Numbered from the stretch's first letter, positions 1 through 9,075 are shown. The stretch: DNA of 56,297 nt from Mesorhizobium sp. WSM4313 (GCF_002294725.1 NZ_NSFT01000023.1:1-56297); one strand, 5' to 3'. Notes: generated by a model not told the origin, from the letters alone. Numbers and translations are program-made.

Positions 1-23
1 AGCAGACGCGGCGCGGCGGTTAA
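1..23 (+). CDS. 3' end of an HTH regulator, cut by the window edge
   Basis: The first 23 bases are the last seven codons and the TAA of the XRE-type regulator that is complete at 43218-43454. Only the tail KQTRRGG is visible, so the identity rests on the match to the second copy. Whether the rest of this copy exists upstream cannot be seen. Confidence 0.6.
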
Positions 24-76
24 CCACCTTCGCATATTCGATCGAACTCAATAGGATTGCTGGCCGTTTTGAGGCC

Positions 77-349
77 ATGGAAGATCGCCAACCTAGATTT
101 TGCTGTCATCCCGAGCCGTCTGGCACATGGACCGTCTGGGACGACGTTACCGATGAGCCCGCGACCTTGGGAGGATACAAACTCGTCGGCCGCACATGGG
201 AGCGCGCCAAGACTGCCCGCGACTTGCTAAGGCGGATTTACAGCAATCGACTCGACGCTCGATCAGTTCGACGATACGCACCGATCACTTCAGCGGGTCG
301 CGTCGATGATCTCATTTCGTCAATACGGAAGCGACAAGATTTAGAATAG
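77..349 (+). CDS. Hypothetical protein, duplicated at 43508
   Basis: A 90-residue soluble protein of unknown function, nearly identical to the product of 43508-43780; they differ at one residue (Tyr here, Cys there) in the GGYKLVGRTWERAK segment. It is rich in Arg and Trp, with an N-terminal stretch PSGTWTVWDDVTDEP and a basic C-terminal half. I chose the ATG at 77 because it lies 53 bases after the HTH stop, suggesting co-transcription with that regulator. I see no catalytic motif or membrane segment. Duplication together with the regulator suggests that both move as one unit. Confidence 0.65.
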   Translation: MEDRQPRFCCHPEPSGTWTVWDDVTDEPATLGGYKLVGRTWERAKTARDLLRRIYSNRLDARSVRRYAPITSAGRVDDLISSIRKRQDLE

Positions 350-410
350 CGCCGGCGCTTGCGTCAGGCTGCGGAAGGTGGGCAGGAATGGTGGCGGCTA
401 CGAGCCCGCC

Positions 411-805
411 AGCCGCATAAACCGCTATGCAATTGCCAACTGCCGCCGTCGGGATCATGCTGGAGCTTCTGGGACGGGTGCTCCCCGTCCTAGGTGTCCC
501 CCTAGGCCCGGCGGCTTACCACTCCCCCGAAGATACGTTGGCTGCCGGGCCGCCCTTCTACCAGCCACTAGCGCGCATTCCGCGTCGCCGCACCCTACAG
601 CGCCGAAGCGCCGATCGGCCGGTCTGACGGGTGAGAAGCGCCATACCGCCGCCGTCGACCTCGATCTAAACGCGCGGATATTTGCATAAGTCGAGACTTA
701 TCAGCAAGGCCGCCCCCGCATCCTTGGTTCTGTGTCGCTCCGGGCAGGCCCGGCTCCGTGCTGGCCTCCGCCAGACCAAGCCGAGCCCCCGGGGACAAGG
801 GCTTC
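411..805. other. Stretch without a recognisable gene
   Basis: Between the repeat end and the cupin stop I see only short overlapping open frames without a convincing ribosome site or family motif. The palindrome CCTAGGTGTCCCCCTAGG lies near 489-506. No gene is called. Confidence 0.5.
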
Positions 806-1312
806 TTACTTCTTCTTCGGAGCATCCGCCGGGTTGGCGAACGTGATGCCGCCAGGGGCACTGACCTGAACGTCAATGATCGCCCCTTCGTCTCCGGTCC
901 ACACGTAGTGCATGCCGCCAGGCTGTAGCGCGAAAAAGGCTCCCGGCTTGAGCCACGGGCCGGTCTTGTCGAGCTTATCCCCGAAGCCGAACCCGACCTG
1001 ACCGCTGATCAGCCACACGGCCTCCGCATTAGGATGGCTGTGCGGCGGGACGACGTAATGGGGCGGGAACTTCACGCGTGCCACACTCCAGTTACCGGAT
1101 TGCGCCAGGATAGCGACCTTGGCGCCAGGCGGCAGGTCGTCAATGTCCTGCCACTTCAGGTCCGTGCTATCGGTCGTTAGAACGGGGGTGGTCTTTACGC
1201 CCTCCTGACCCTCGACAGCGAAGGCCACGCCTCCAGATATAAGGGCTGCCGCAATAGTGAGCCCGAGCACAATGAGCATTGATCGGCCGTTTGATCGCGA
1301 TGAAATCTCCAT
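806..1312 (-). CDS. Exported cupin-domain protein
   Basis: A 168-residue protein with an N-terminal membrane or signal segment (about residues 12-33, LIVLGLTIAAALISGGVAFA) and a single cupin barrel. The metal-site pattern HSHPNAE (about residues 91-97) followed by a later histidine in PGGMHYVW fits the two cupin motifs; GQVGFGFGD lies between them. Such small cupins bind a divalent metal, but the substrate cannot be told from sequence. The start has a good site (GGGAGGA, 7-8 bases upstream). It stands alone, with an AT-rich stretch upstream at about 1355-1375 that could hold its promoter. Confidence 0.85.
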   Translation of the reverse strand: MEISSRSNGRSMLIVLGLTIAAALISGGVAFAVEGQEGVKTTPVLTTDSTDLKWQDIDDLPPGAKVAILAQSGNWSVARVKFPPHYVVPPHSHPNAEAVWLISGQVGFGFGDKLDKTGPWLKPGAFFALQPGGMHYVWTGDEGAIIDVQVSAPGGITFANPADAPKKK

Positions 1313-1431
1313 GATTGCATCCTCCCAGGTTTGTCACACGAGTGAACGTGCGAGAAGCCTCATATTAGCATAACTGCATCTATCTGGCGCCGGACGTTTT
1401 GCTGGCCTCCCCCCGCCATCCGCCGCCTCCA

Positions 1432-1776
1432 TCAGCGGCGCCGCTTGTCCGGCGTCACCGCATGATTGGTGAACTGCAGATTGCGATCATCCCGGCCGGC
1501 GCCGCGGCATTCGGTGCAATAGACCACCTTAATCAATCCCCAGTGCATGGAGGGGTGATCCGGGCCGAGGCGCTTCACCATCTCGGCCATGTCGAGCACG
1601 GCCATGCGTTTGCACGTTAGGCAGCTCACCGACAGGCCTGTGCCGGCCTTCAGGCTTCTTGCCCAGCGTATCTTCAACCAAGGGGTATTCTTTGCCCACG
1701 GCGATCTCCAGAGAGGTCGCCCCATCCGAGTGAGATATGGCGATCGGAGATCATCGGTGGCAAGAGGCCGGAGCAA
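1432..1776 (-). pseudogene. Zinc-ribbon-like small protein, copy 1, N-terminus frameshifted
   Basis: The readable part holds LSVSCLTCKRMAVLDMAEM, then KVVYCTECRGAGRDD, so two CxxC pairs that would fit a small zinc ribbon. The same gene recurs at 38107-38335 and in fragments near 41660-41815. Compared with the 38-kb copy, the spacer between GTG and DTLGK has one extra base near 1650, so the upstream part (VEDTLGKK) is in another frame. This copy therefore looks disrupted at its N-terminus; the function is unknown. Confidence 0.6.
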
Positions 1777-1888
1777 AGATCATTCCTCCCTTTGAAGGGT
1801 GATGTCGGCCGCGCTTCACGCTAGGCGACGGGCTGTTGAGGGAATGGCCAGCCTTGAGGGGCTACGCGCACGTATTAACAGCCTCTAA

Positions 1889-1960
1889 AATGCAAAGCCC
1901 GCTGCCGGGGGTCCAACAGCGGGCTCCAGCAATTGGCTACACCCCTGAAGGATCGACCAT
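1889..1960 (-). ncRNA. Candidate small RNA element, copy A
   Basis: Read on the minus strand: a conserved box (TGGTCGATCCTTCAGGGG at 1943-1960, then TGTAGCC), about 10 bases, then a hairpin with stem AGCCCGCTG/CAGCGGGCT (1896-1925) followed by TTT. The same order of box and hairpin is found at 2703-2780 and 18169-18241 (minus) and 21521-21602 (plus). Just upstream on the transcribed strand is TTAATATAC, which could be a -10 element. It could be a small RNA, or a conserved leader with a terminator. Confidence 0.5.
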
Positions 1961-2199
1961 TTACCGTATATTAATCATCACTTATTGAAGCCGCCGCCGT
2001 CAAGCCTCCCAAGCTTCCGCGATCACACCATGTCGATCGCAGATGCTTTAGCTACTTTGCATATGCGGCGGACCACGGTTCGCCAGGCCGGCGCACGCTT
2101 AGGCAATCTCAAAAAAGAGGCGCCGGCCACCCTTAGTCCGCCGCCAGGTGTGGGGGCACACCAGCGGCGGGCTATCGGGTTAGTGGCCAGGGAGTGGTT

Positions 2200-2481
2200 T
2201 CAGCTGCCTGCGAGGAATGGCAAGGCCTTCGACAGCGCCTGCAATGAGGACGGGGGTCCGAGCGCTTCCCGGCCCGAAATACCCGATTTGATGCTAACGT
2301 TTGCAACCGAGCGCCCGAATCCGTCGCGGATCGTGCAGGTTAGATCGCGATCACCGGCCGGGAACCTTCGTAGGAGGTCGAGTGCCGTTGCCTTGGCTTG
2401 CGCAAAGCCTTTGAAGGTGTCTCCACGTGCATCGTGGTAGACATCACCGCCATGAGATAGGTCGAAGAAGAAGCGAGCCAT
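2200..2481 (-). CDS. DUF6894-type small protein
   Basis: A 93-residue protein opening MARFFFDLSHGGDVYHDARG, then ATALDLLRRFP and LTCTIRDGFGRSVANVSI. This layout (M-x-R-F-F-F-D, a D-x-x-G turn, an alpha helix, then two beta strands) is that of the DUF6894 family, common in rhizobia and of unknown role. It has no membrane or signal segment. The C-terminal part after residue 68 is longer and less typical than in the family. It stands alone. Confidence 0.75.
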   Translation of the reverse strand: MARFFFDLSHGGDVYHDARGDTFKGFAQAKATALDLLRRFPAGDRDLTCTIRDGFGRSVANVSIKSGISGREALGPPSSLQALSKALPFLAGS

Positions 2482-2578
2482 GGGCCGATTTTAGCAAGGC
2501 CCGGTAAAAGGTTCATTATCCGTTTGAGGGACAAGAGTTCATCCGCTGGTTTGGGGGGTGGGACCATCCATAAGGAAG

Positions 2579-2619
2579 CCCGGCCTGTCGGGGGCGGGGA
2601 TATGGGCTAACAGGCCGGG
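2579..2619. other. Hairpin without clear T-run
   Basis: Inverted arms CCCGGCCTGT (2579-2588) and ACAGGCCGGG (2610-2619) flank a G-rich loop. The structure is strong, but no T-run follows on either strand, so a terminator call is uncertain. Confidence 0.4.
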
Positions 2620-2702
2620 ACCATATTTCTGGGTGGGCAGGGAGCCGAATGCTACGCTGCTTTGCGTTGACGCGCTTTAACATGTGTTCGTTGCCGGAAT
2701 AG

Positions 2703-2780
2703 AAAGCCCGTCGCGGCTAATGAGCGTAAGCGACGGGCTTTGTTCCTGGGGCGGCTGCATCCCTGACGGAGAATCGACCA
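2703..2780 (-). ncRNA. Candidate small RNA element, copy B
   Basis: The minus strand shows the conserved box (TGGTCGATTCTCCGTCAGGG, 2761-2780), then a perfect 12-bp stem AAAGCCCGTCGC/GCGACGGGCTTT (2703-2741). The loop TTACGCTCATTAGC is identical to that of copy D at 21521-21602. CTAATATACG about 50 bases upstream (near 2830) resembles the -10-like sequence of copy A. The stem ends in CTTT, so it could terminate transcripts in either direction. Confidence 0.5.
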
Positions 2781-2878
2781 CTCGCATATCCAACGTGTCA
2801 CGGGACCACGGTTCCGGACGATTTTTACGTATATTAGAAGAAGCTTGACTAAGCAGCCGTCCGCGCCAGAATTATGAA

Positions 2879-3187
2879 ATGGCGAAGGGCAGCATCAAAG
2901 TTGGCGACGAGGTCGCCATCACTGCAACCGTGCGCAGGCGGGTAACTGAGGATCTGGTGAGCGTGTCGATCCCCTCCTACGGGCAGCCACATTCGATCGT
3001 GGACCGGACGTCAAAGGTGAAACACGGCCAGCCGATCGAATTGATAGGCGATGTCACCCGTGTCGATGAAGGTAAGGTGACGGTCAGTCTCGGTGTTCCG
3101 GTGACGGTGGATGCGAATACGGTCAGGCTGGTGACCACTCATGTGCCGCCGAAAAGAAAGACGCCGCTGGTCGACAAAGTTACCTGA
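2879..3187 (+). CDS. Conserved hypothetical protein, intact member of a pair
   Basis: A 102-residue protein starting MAKGSIKVGDEVAITATVRR. The short strands, SIPSYGQPHSIVDR and LGVPVTVDANTVRL suggest a small beta-rich (SH3-like) fold; that is inference. A paralogue lies at 28782-29084. Both end PPKRKTPLVDK or SPKRKTPLVDK. This copy keeps the middle segment HGQPIELIGDVTRVD in a sensible frame, while the other reads it out of frame. No partner gene is adjacent. Function unknown. Confidence 0.7.
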   Translation: MAKGSIKVGDEVAITATVRRRVTEDLVSVSIPSYGQPHSIVDRTSKVKHGQPIELIGDVTRVDEGKVTVSLGVPVTVDANTVRLVTTHVPPKRKTPLVDKVT

Positions 3188-3217
3188 AAGAAAGCCCGCC
3201 ACCGTGAGGCAGCGGGC
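3186..3217 (-). terminator. Terminator of the ABC-transporter operon
   Basis: On the minus strand the hairpin GCCCGC/GCGGGC (3194-3217) is followed by TTTCTTTC, about 125 bases after the stop of the ATPase gene at 3343. It begins right at the stop of the plus-strand gene and may serve both. Confidence 0.6.
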
Positions 3218-3342
3218 AACCATGCTCGGCCCGTCAAAGAAGTGGACGAAAGCTACCGGAGCAGCATCGATCGCTTCAAGATCGGCAATGCGGAGGCGAG
3301 CGGCCATGGCGGGCACTTCGTCGTCCCGGTTGGCAGGGCTGT

Positions 3343-5001
3343 TCAACCAGCCGCACTTGCGATGCCTTGGTTCTTCCGTCTGGCCAGCAAAGTCGTGAGC
3401 CAGTCCGGATCCATCTCCGGCACGGACGAAAGAAGCAGTTCGGTGTAGGCTGCGTGGGGCGGCGTCAGTATCTCGGTTTTTAAGCCCTGCTCCACTACCT
3501 TCCCCTGATGCATGACCACAACCTCGTCAGCGATCGCTCTTACCGTTGCGATATCGTGGGTGATGAAGATGTAGCTGACGCCGAGTTCGCGCTGCAGGCG
3601 CATCAGCAGCGTCAACATCTCTTCCTGTACAATCTGATCCAGTGCCGAGGTGACCTCGTCACAGATGATGAGCTCCGGATTTGCAGCCAGCGCGCGGGCT
3701 AGGCAGATTCGCTGCTTCTGCCCCCCGGACAATTCTCCGGGCAGCCTGTCGAGGAAACTTTCGTCCATCTCGATCATGTGCATGAGTTCAGCGATCCGCC
3801 GGTCGCGCTGCTGGCCTTTTAAACCTAAATAGAATTCGAGCGGACGCGCGATTATCTCCTCGACAGTCTGGCGAGGGTTAAGCGCGCTGTCCGGCGACTG
3901 ATAGATCATTTGGATGCGCCGCAGCAGGTCTTTCGAGCGTTCCTTCAGGGACAATGGAAGCGGCTTGGCATCAAATGAGATCGACCCGGACATGGCAGGC
4001 AGCAAGCCCGTAACAACACGGGCTAGCGTCGATTTCCCGGACCCCGATTCGCCCACCACTGCCACGGTTCGGCCACGCGGAACCTTGATGGACACGTCAA
4101 CCAGCACCTTAACCCTTCCGGCATAGGCGGCGGTGACATTGTCGATCGACAGAATGTGATCGTGGGTCTGAACCTCCGGCTTGGCGAGCTTGCGCACGGC
4201 CCAGAGCGTGCGAGTGTATTCCTGGGCAGGGGCCGTGAGCATCTGCCGCGTGTCGGCTTCTTCGACGGTTTGTCCATGGCGCAGAACCATGATCCGGTCC
4301 GCCATCTGCGCCACCACTGCCAGATCGTGCGTCACGTAGATCGCTGCCGTGTTGAAATCTTCAACAATCCTGCGGATCGAGGCCAGGACTTCGACTTGCG
4401 TCGTCACATCGAGCGCAGTGGTAGGTTCATCGAACACGATCAGGTCGGGTCGGCAAGCCATAGCCATGGCAGTCATGGCTCGCTGCAACTGGCCACCGGA
4501 TACCTGATGCGGATACCGGAAGCCTATGCTCTCGGGTTCTGGAAGCTGGAGGCGTCGATAAAGGTCAATAGCATCGGAATTGGCCTTGTCTCGGCTGGCG
4601 ATCCCGTGCGCAACTGCCGTTTCCACGGTCTGATCGAGGAGCCGGTGAGCCGGGTTGAACCAGGCGGCCGCGCTTTGCGCCACGTAAGCAATGCGGGAGC
4701 CCCGCAGCCGCCGCCGGCGGGCTTCGGTCATTGACAAAAGATCGACGCCGTCGAACAGCACCGAGCCTTGGGTAATACGGCATCCCGGCTTGGTATACCC
4801 CATTGCCGCAAGGCCGATAGTCGACTTCCCGGCGCCGGATTCACCGATCAGTCCGAGCACTTCTCCGCGTTTAAGCGAGAGATCCACGCCGCGCACGATC
4901 GGATGCCAGCGCTCATCGGAAAAGCCTTCAACATGGAGGTCCCTGACCTGGAGAAGATCTGTCCCTTTTTCGCGCGCGATGCCACTGTTATTTTTCATCA
5001 C
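3343..5001 (-). CDS. Oligopeptide-type ABC transporter ATPase, two fused NBDs
   Basis: A 552-residue cytoplasmic ATPase with two nucleotide-binding domains in tandem. The first has Walker A GESGAGKST (about 53-61), signature SGGQLQ and Walker B LIVFDEPT; the second has Walker A GESGSGKST, signature SGGQKQ and Walker B LIICDEVT, plus Q-loops IYQSP and H-loops THD. This is the DppD-DppF or YejF-like fusion that drives peptide, opine or nickel-type importers. It overlaps the upstream permease gene by 14 bases, so the two are translationally coupled. All catalytic motifs are intact, so I expect both sites to work. Confidence 0.95.
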   Translation of the reverse strand: MMKNNSGIAREKGTDLLQVRDLHVEGFSDERWHPIVRGVDLSLKRGEVLGLIGESGAGKSTIGLAAMGYTKPGCRITQGSVLFDGVDLLSMTEARRRRLRGSRIAYVAQSAAAWFNPAHRLLDQTVETAVAHGIASRDKANSDAIDLYRRLQLPEPESIGFRYPHQVSGGQLQRAMTAMAMACRPDLIVFDEPTTALDVTTQVEVLASIRRIVEDFNTAAIYVTHDLAVVAQMADRIMVLRHGQTVEEADTRQMLTAPAQEYTRTLWAVRKLAKPEVQTHDHILSIDNVTAAYAGRVKVLVDVSIKVPRGRTVAVVGESGSGKSTLARVVTGLLPAMSGSISFDAKPLPLSLKERSKDLLRRIQMIYQSPDSALNPRQTVEEIIARPLEFYLGLKGQQRDRRIAELMHMIEMDESFLDRLPGELSGGQKQRICLARALAANPELIICDEVTSALDQIVQEEMLTLLMRLQRELGVSYIFITHDIATVRAIADEVVVMHQGKVVEQGLKTEILTPPHAAYTELLLSSVPEMDPDWLTTLLARRKNQGIASAAG

Positions 5002-5881
5002 GCAGTCCGCTGGTCGAATGCAAAAACCAATCGACGACGAAATTCACCGCTACCGTGAGGAGGGCAATGGCCCCCGCCGGTAGAAGCGGCGTGACATCGC
5101 CATAGGTGATTAGCGTTGCGTTTTCCCGCACCATCGACCCCCAATCAGCCGATGGCGGCTGTATGCCGACGCCCAGGAACGACAGTGCTGCAATGGTCAG
5201 AAACACAAAACAAAATCGCAGACCAAATTCCGCGATGAGCGGCGGCAGAATATTGGGCAGGATTTCCTTGCGCAATATCCATGCGGGGCCTTCGCCGCGC
5301 AATTGCGCGACCTCGACAAACTCCATCACCACTACGTTGAGCCCGACGGCTCGCGCCAAGCGGAACACCCGCGTTGAATCGAGCAGCGCTATGATCAAAA
5401 CGAGGCTGGTGATCGAGGAGCCGAATATCGAGAGCAGCATCAGTGCGAAAATCAGGCTTGGGATCGACATCAACACGTCCACCGCACGTGACAATAGCTG
5501 GTCTGGCCAGCCCCGGTACATTGCAGCCAGAAGGCCGAGCGTCACCCCCGCTGCAAAGGATATGATTGTTGTGGCGAAGGCGATGCCGATCGTGTTGCGA
5601 GCCCCGTAGATCAGTCGAGTAAGCATGTCGCGACCGAGCTGGTCAGTCCCGAACATAAACTCGTGGCCCCACGGCGCGAATGCCTCGCTAAATACCTGCG
5701 TTTCTCGATACGGAGCAATCAGCGGCGCCAATAGGGCGACCAGGACGTAGCAGAGGGTTACACCCATACCGAACCAGGCACTGAGCGGGGCCTTCTTCAG
5801 CGCTATCCTCATGCGAGACCGGCGCGTGCGCCTCACCCTGGGCGCTCCGGTGGTCTGGATGACGGGCTCTGCGCTTGTCAT
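4988..5881 (-). CDS. ABC transporter permease, DppC-like
   Basis: A 297-residue inner-membrane protein with an N-terminal cytoplasmic tail rich in Arg and about six membrane segments. The family signature FGTDQLGRDMLTRLIYGAR is near residue 97, and the EAA loop (AVGLNVVVMEFVEVAQLRGE, about 178-197) contacts the ATPase. It pairs with the DppB-like permease; their genes overlap by four bases (ATGA at 5878-5881). BPD_transp_1 and its N-terminal OppC-type extension are both evident. The start gives the usual length of this family. Confidence 0.94.
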   Translation of the reverse strand: MTSAEPVIQTTGAPRVRRTRRSRMRIALKKAPLSAWFGMGVTLCYVLVALLAPLIAPYRETQVFSEAFAPWGHEFMFGTDQLGRDMLTRLIYGARNTIGIAFATTIISFAAGVTLGLLAAMYRGWPDQLLSRAVDVLMSIPSLIFALMLLSIFGSSITSLVLIIALLDSTRVFRLARAVGLNVVVMEFVEVAQLRGEGPAWILRKEILPNILPPLIAEFGLRFCFVFLTIAALSFLGVGIQPPSADWGSMVRENATLITYGDVTPLLPAGAIALLTVAVNFVVDWFLHSTSGLRDEK

Positions 5882-6930
5882 CGTGGGTGCAAAAGCCTCG
5901 GGTTGGTTGCAATCGAAATAATGTCGGCGATCAGGTTGAGCAGAATGTAGGTGGCGGCGAAGACAAGGGCGCAGGCCTGCACGACGGGCACGTCTCTCGA
6001 TTTCACGGCATCGACCATCAGCTGGCCGACGCCGGGGTAAACGAACACCACCTCGACAACCACGACACCGACGATCAGATAGGCAAGATTGAAGGCGACA
6101 ACCGTCACTATCGGGGCCCAGGCGTTTGGCAAAGCGTGCCGAAGCACAATCACCATTGGCCTCATTCCCTTCAACCGAGCCATGTCGATATAGGGGCTTG
6201 AAAGCATGTTGATGATTGCCGCGCGCGTCATTCGCATCATGTGAGCGACGATGACGAGTGTTAGCGTGATGGACGGCATAGCTGCACGCCAGACGTGCTC
6301 CCAGAACGGCGTCTGGTCGTTGATATTTGCCAGGGTCGGGAACTTCGGTACGACGTTCAGGGTCCAGTTGATTGAAACCGCGAGCCAGACGGGTAAAGAC
6401 TCTGCGAACTGCGTGCCGGCAAACGTATCGCGCGAGATGATCAGAAAGGCGAGCATGTAGGCGACGAAGAATTCAGGGAACGAAATCGTCGTAAGCGTCA
6501 CCGTGTTTACAAGCCGATCGAACCAGCTGTTGCGGTACAGGGCCGCAAGAATGCCCAAACCCAATGCCAGCGGCACCGCGACGAGCGCGGTCATTACCGC
6601 CAGGAACATGGTATTGTAGAGACGAGGGGCAATGATTTCCGCGACGGTCCGCCGATAGCCGGTTCGACTGGCGAAGGAGGATCCAAAGTCACCCTGCGCC
6701 ATCTTACCGATCCAGCTGAAATAGCGTTGGATTGGCGGGCGATCGAGGCCGATCTCGTGTTGAAGGGCCGCGACCGTTTCCGGGGTAGCAGATTGACCGA
6801 GCGTCGCCTTGGCGAAGTCGCCGGGCAGCATTGCGATCGCCGAAAAGATGATGATCGAAACGACGAACAACGTGATCAGGCCGAAGCCTAACCGTTGCAG
6901 AACCGTTTTTGCGACCGGATTCACACGCAT
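5878..6930 (-). CDS. ABC transporter permease, DppB-like
   Basis: A 350-residue inner-membrane protein. I chose the ATG at 6930 (MRVNPVAKTVLQRLGFGLI), because the first membrane helix of this family begins about ten residues in; an earlier ATG at 7005 would overlap the binding-protein gene. The periplasmic region after the first helix carries the usual MLPGDFAKATLG and IGLDRPPIQRYFSWI. The EAA-loop sequence MARLKGMRPMVIVLRHALPN is clear. It follows the solute-binding protein by 56 bases and overlaps the next permease by four. It forms the channel with the DppC-like subunit. Confidence 0.93.
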   Translation of the reverse strand: MRVNPVAKTVLQRLGFGLITLFVVSIIIFSAIAMLPGDFAKATLGQSATPETVAALQHEIGLDRPPIQRYFSWIGKMAQGDFGSSFASRTGYRRTVAEIIAPRLYNTMFLAVMTALVAVPLALGLGILAALYRNSWFDRLVNTVTLTTISFPEFFVAYMLAFLIISRDTFAGTQFAESLPVWLAVSINWTLNVVPKFPTLANINDQTPFWEHVWRAAMPSITLTLVIVAHMMRMTRAAIINMLSSPYIDMARLKGMRPMVIVLRHALPNAWAPIVTVVAFNLAYLIVGVVVVEVVFVYPGVGQLMVDAVKSRDVPVVQACALVFAATYILLNLIADIISIATNPRLLHPR

Positions 6931-6986
6931 GCGTATTCCCAGGGGCGCGCCGTCCGCGGTGCGAGCGGCGCGCTTGGCAAGCACCC

Positions 6987-8594
6987 CTATGCCTCGGCCG
7001 TCCACCAGCGCTCAGCCATCTTCAGTCCGTCATTTTCCCAATTCGGCGCCACATCGCCATGGGCTAGTTTCTTGGATTTGGCGCTGACGAAATTGTTGAA
7101 TACCAGCACGATACTGCCGCCATCATCATGGGTCAGCTGCTGCATTTCGCCATACATGTCGGCGCGCTTGGCCTCATCCGTCTCGGCTCGGGCTTTGACG
7201 AGCAATTCGTTGAAGCGGGGATTCTTCCAGAACGACTCGTTCCAGCTGGATTCGGCTGCGAAGGCTTGTGTGAACATCCAGTCGGCGGTCGCGCGACCGC
7301 TCCAATAGGAAGCGCACCACGGCTTCTTGAGCCAGACATTATCCCAATAGGCGTCCTCAGCCTCGCGCACCACATTGACGTCTATGCCACACTGGGCGGC
7401 CGTCTCGCGAATGAGCGCAGCCGCGTCTACCGCACCCGCGAAAGCGGCATCTGCCACGGAGAGGTCGACCTTCAGCTTTTCCATCCCCGCCTTCTTCAGA
7501 TAGTGGCGCGCCTTTTCGGGGTCGAAACTGTGTTGCGGCTGCGGGTTTTTGTAGAACTTGATCGCCGGCGCGATTGGATCGTCATTGGCAACGGTAGCAT
7601 GGCCGAGGAAAATCTTGTCGGCGATCTCCTGCCGGTTGATCGCCCATTTCATTGCCATGCGCACATCCGGATTGTCGAAAGGCGCCATGGTGACGTTCAT
7701 CGGCAAAGTATAGTGGCCGTAGCCGGTGATCTCGATGATCTCGATTTTTGGATTGCGCTTCAACATGCCGAGGGTCTTTAGATCGGCGCGTCCAATATAG
7801 TCCACTTCTCCGGTCGAGAGCGCAGCCATGCGTGCGGCCAAATCGGTAATCGCGATGAATTCCACCTCATCCAGGTAAGGCTTGCCGTTCTTGAAATAGT
7901 TGGGGTTGCGCTTGAGCTTGGCCGAAACTCCCGGCTGGAAATTCTCAAGCACAAATGCGCCGGTTCGAGCTCCTGATGCCCAATCGGCTTTTCCCTCCAC
8001 GCTCGGCATGATGACGAAATGGTAGTCGCTCACGATGTAGGGGAAATCGGCATTGCCGCTGTGAAGCGTAAAGACGACCGTTTCGGGACCGTCGGCCTTA
8101 ATATCGGAAACAGGTTCAAGCAGAGACTTCGCTGCCGACTTGGTGTCGGCACCCATGTGATACCGCATCGAGGTCACGACATCGTCCGCCGTCACGGTCT
8201 TGCCGTTGTGGAAGGTGGCGCCCTTGCGCAGCTTGAAAACCCATGTCTTGGCGCCATTGGAAGATTCGAAGCTTTCGGCCAGGTCCGGCTGTATGCCACC
8301 CTTGGCGTCGACCTCCGTGAGGCTGTTGGACATGGCCCCCGAGAAAGCTGTTTGCGTGAACGTATCGGGATAGCCGGCCGGATCAATGGAATCCGTGGTC
8401 GCTCCGTGCGCCATGCCGAGCTTGGCGAAGCCGCCTTGCTGCGGTTGTGCCCGGGCCGTGGTGACGAAAATCTGATCGGCTGCGGCGACGGTCAGGCCCG
8501 CCGCCACCCCTAGATGAATGAAGTCGCGGCGGGAAACCTTGCCACGCCCGACCAGACTTTGCGCGATGCGAAGTTTGTACTCAGATTCTGACAT
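6987..8594 (-). CDS. Family 5 extracellular solute-binding protein
   Basis: A 535-residue periplasmic binding protein (SBP_bac_5). The N-terminus carries a twin-arginine signal, VSRRDFIHLG, followed by a hydrophobic stretch and an ARA-Q cleavage region, so export is probably by Tat. Family landmarks include LAESFESSNGAKTWVFKLRK, GATFHNGKTVTADDV and MAMKWAINRQEIADKIF. Ligands of this family range from peptides to opines and nickel; sequence alone does not decide. It heads the transporter genes, 116 bases after the Rieske protein gene, and supplies substrate to the two permeases. Confidence 0.94.
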   Translation of the reverse strand: MSESEYKLRIAQSLVGRGKVSRRDFIHLGVAAGLTVAAADQIFVTTARAQPQQGGFAKLGMAHGATTDSIDPAGYPDTFTQTAFSGAMSNSLTEVDAKGGIQPDLAESFESSNGAKTWVFKLRKGATFHNGKTVTADDVVTSMRYHMGADTKSAAKSLLEPVSDIKADGPETVVFTLHSGNADFPYIVSDYHFVIMPSVEGKADWASGARTGAFVLENFQPGVSAKLKRNPNYFKNGKPYLDEVEFIAITDLAARMAALSTGEVDYIGRADLKTLGMLKRNPKIEIIEITGYGHYTLPMNVTMAPFDNPDVRMAMKWAINRQEIADKIFLGHATVANDDPIAPAIKFYKNPQPQHSFDPEKARHYLKKAGMEKLKVDLSVADAAFAGAVDAAALIRETAAQCGIDVNVVREAEDAYWDNVWLKKPWCASYWSGRATADWMFTQAFAAESSWNESFWKNPRFNELLVKARAETDEAKRADMYGEMQQLTHDDGGSIVLVFNNFVSAKSKKLAHGDVAPNWENDGLKMAERWWTAEA

Positions 8595-8710
8595 TTTCGT
8601 TCTCCCATTGGCGGATTTTCCGCGCTGTTTTTAAACCCTCGTCGTGCAGTCGATCCGTCAGCTCTTCTTCCCTTGCTTTTCACCTCTTCGAACTGCTGAT
8701 CGTATGGCCT

Positions 8711-9064
8711 TCATGCGGTCACATAGATGTTGCCGTCCTCGACCATGACGGGGAATGTCCGCGCGCGGACCGTTGGGTCGACAAGCGCCGAACCCGTCTT
8801 GATGTCGAACTCCCAGCCATGCCAGGCGCAGCGCACGATCTCGTTTTCTCGATGATAGATGAACCGCGCCTCCTCCACCGGCGCGGTAGTCCCGCATTGC
8901 GGCCCCTCGCAGAGCGGCGCACCGCGATGCGGACAGATGTTGAGCAGCGCATGGAAGGTTTCTCCGACGCGGAACACACCCACCGAAAGGCTGCGGACCT
9001 TGGCAATGAAGGGTGTCCCGGCTTTAATCTCGTCGACGCGGCAGATGTAGGTTTTCTCGGCCAT
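8711..9064 (-). CDS. Rieske [2Fe-2S] ferredoxin-like protein
   Basis: A 117-residue soluble protein with one Rieske domain. The cluster ligands are visible: CPHRG (about residues 44-48) and CAWHGW (about 79-84). The spacing, longer than in minimal ferredoxins because of the GPQCGTTAPVEEARFIYHRE insert, still fits the family. Such proteins carry electrons to Rieske oxygenases. It lies 11 bases downstream of the amidohydrolase gene and upstream of the importer, so it is probably part of one transcript. No oxygenase catalytic subunit is encoded nearby, so its partner is unknown. Confidence 0.92.
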   Translation of the reverse strand: MAEKTYICRVDEIKAGTPFIAKVRSLSVGVFRVGETFHALLNICPHRGAPLCEGPQCGTTAPVEEARFIYHRENEIVRCAWHGWEFDIKTGSALVDPTVRARTFPVMVEDGNIYVTA

Positions 9065-9075
9065 ATTCTGCTCCG

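Larger units (their letters stand above)
1..410 (+). repeat. Left copy of a ~410-bp direct repeat
   Basis: Positions 1-410 match 43432-43842 almost base for base. I see one substitution (A at 177 against G at 43608) and a one-base difference near 377. The repeat carries the last codons of an HTH regulator and a whole 90-residue gene. Identity stops abruptly at about 410. The left end may extend beyond the window. Confidence 0.95.

Noticed and set aside
1..410. The 410-bp repeat as attachment sites of an integrative element
   Set aside because: It is far longer than usual att cores, contains coding sequence, and no intact integrase or tRNA gene is next to either copy.
4156..4734. Plus-strand frame of 192 codons within the ABC ATPase gene
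   Set aside because: Shadow of the ATPase; both nucleotide-binding domains are complete on the minus strand.
7128..7781. Long plus-strand open frame of 217 codons inside the solute-binding protein gene
   Set aside because: It runs antisense to a clear family 5 binding protein and its composition is that of a GC-rich shadow frame.
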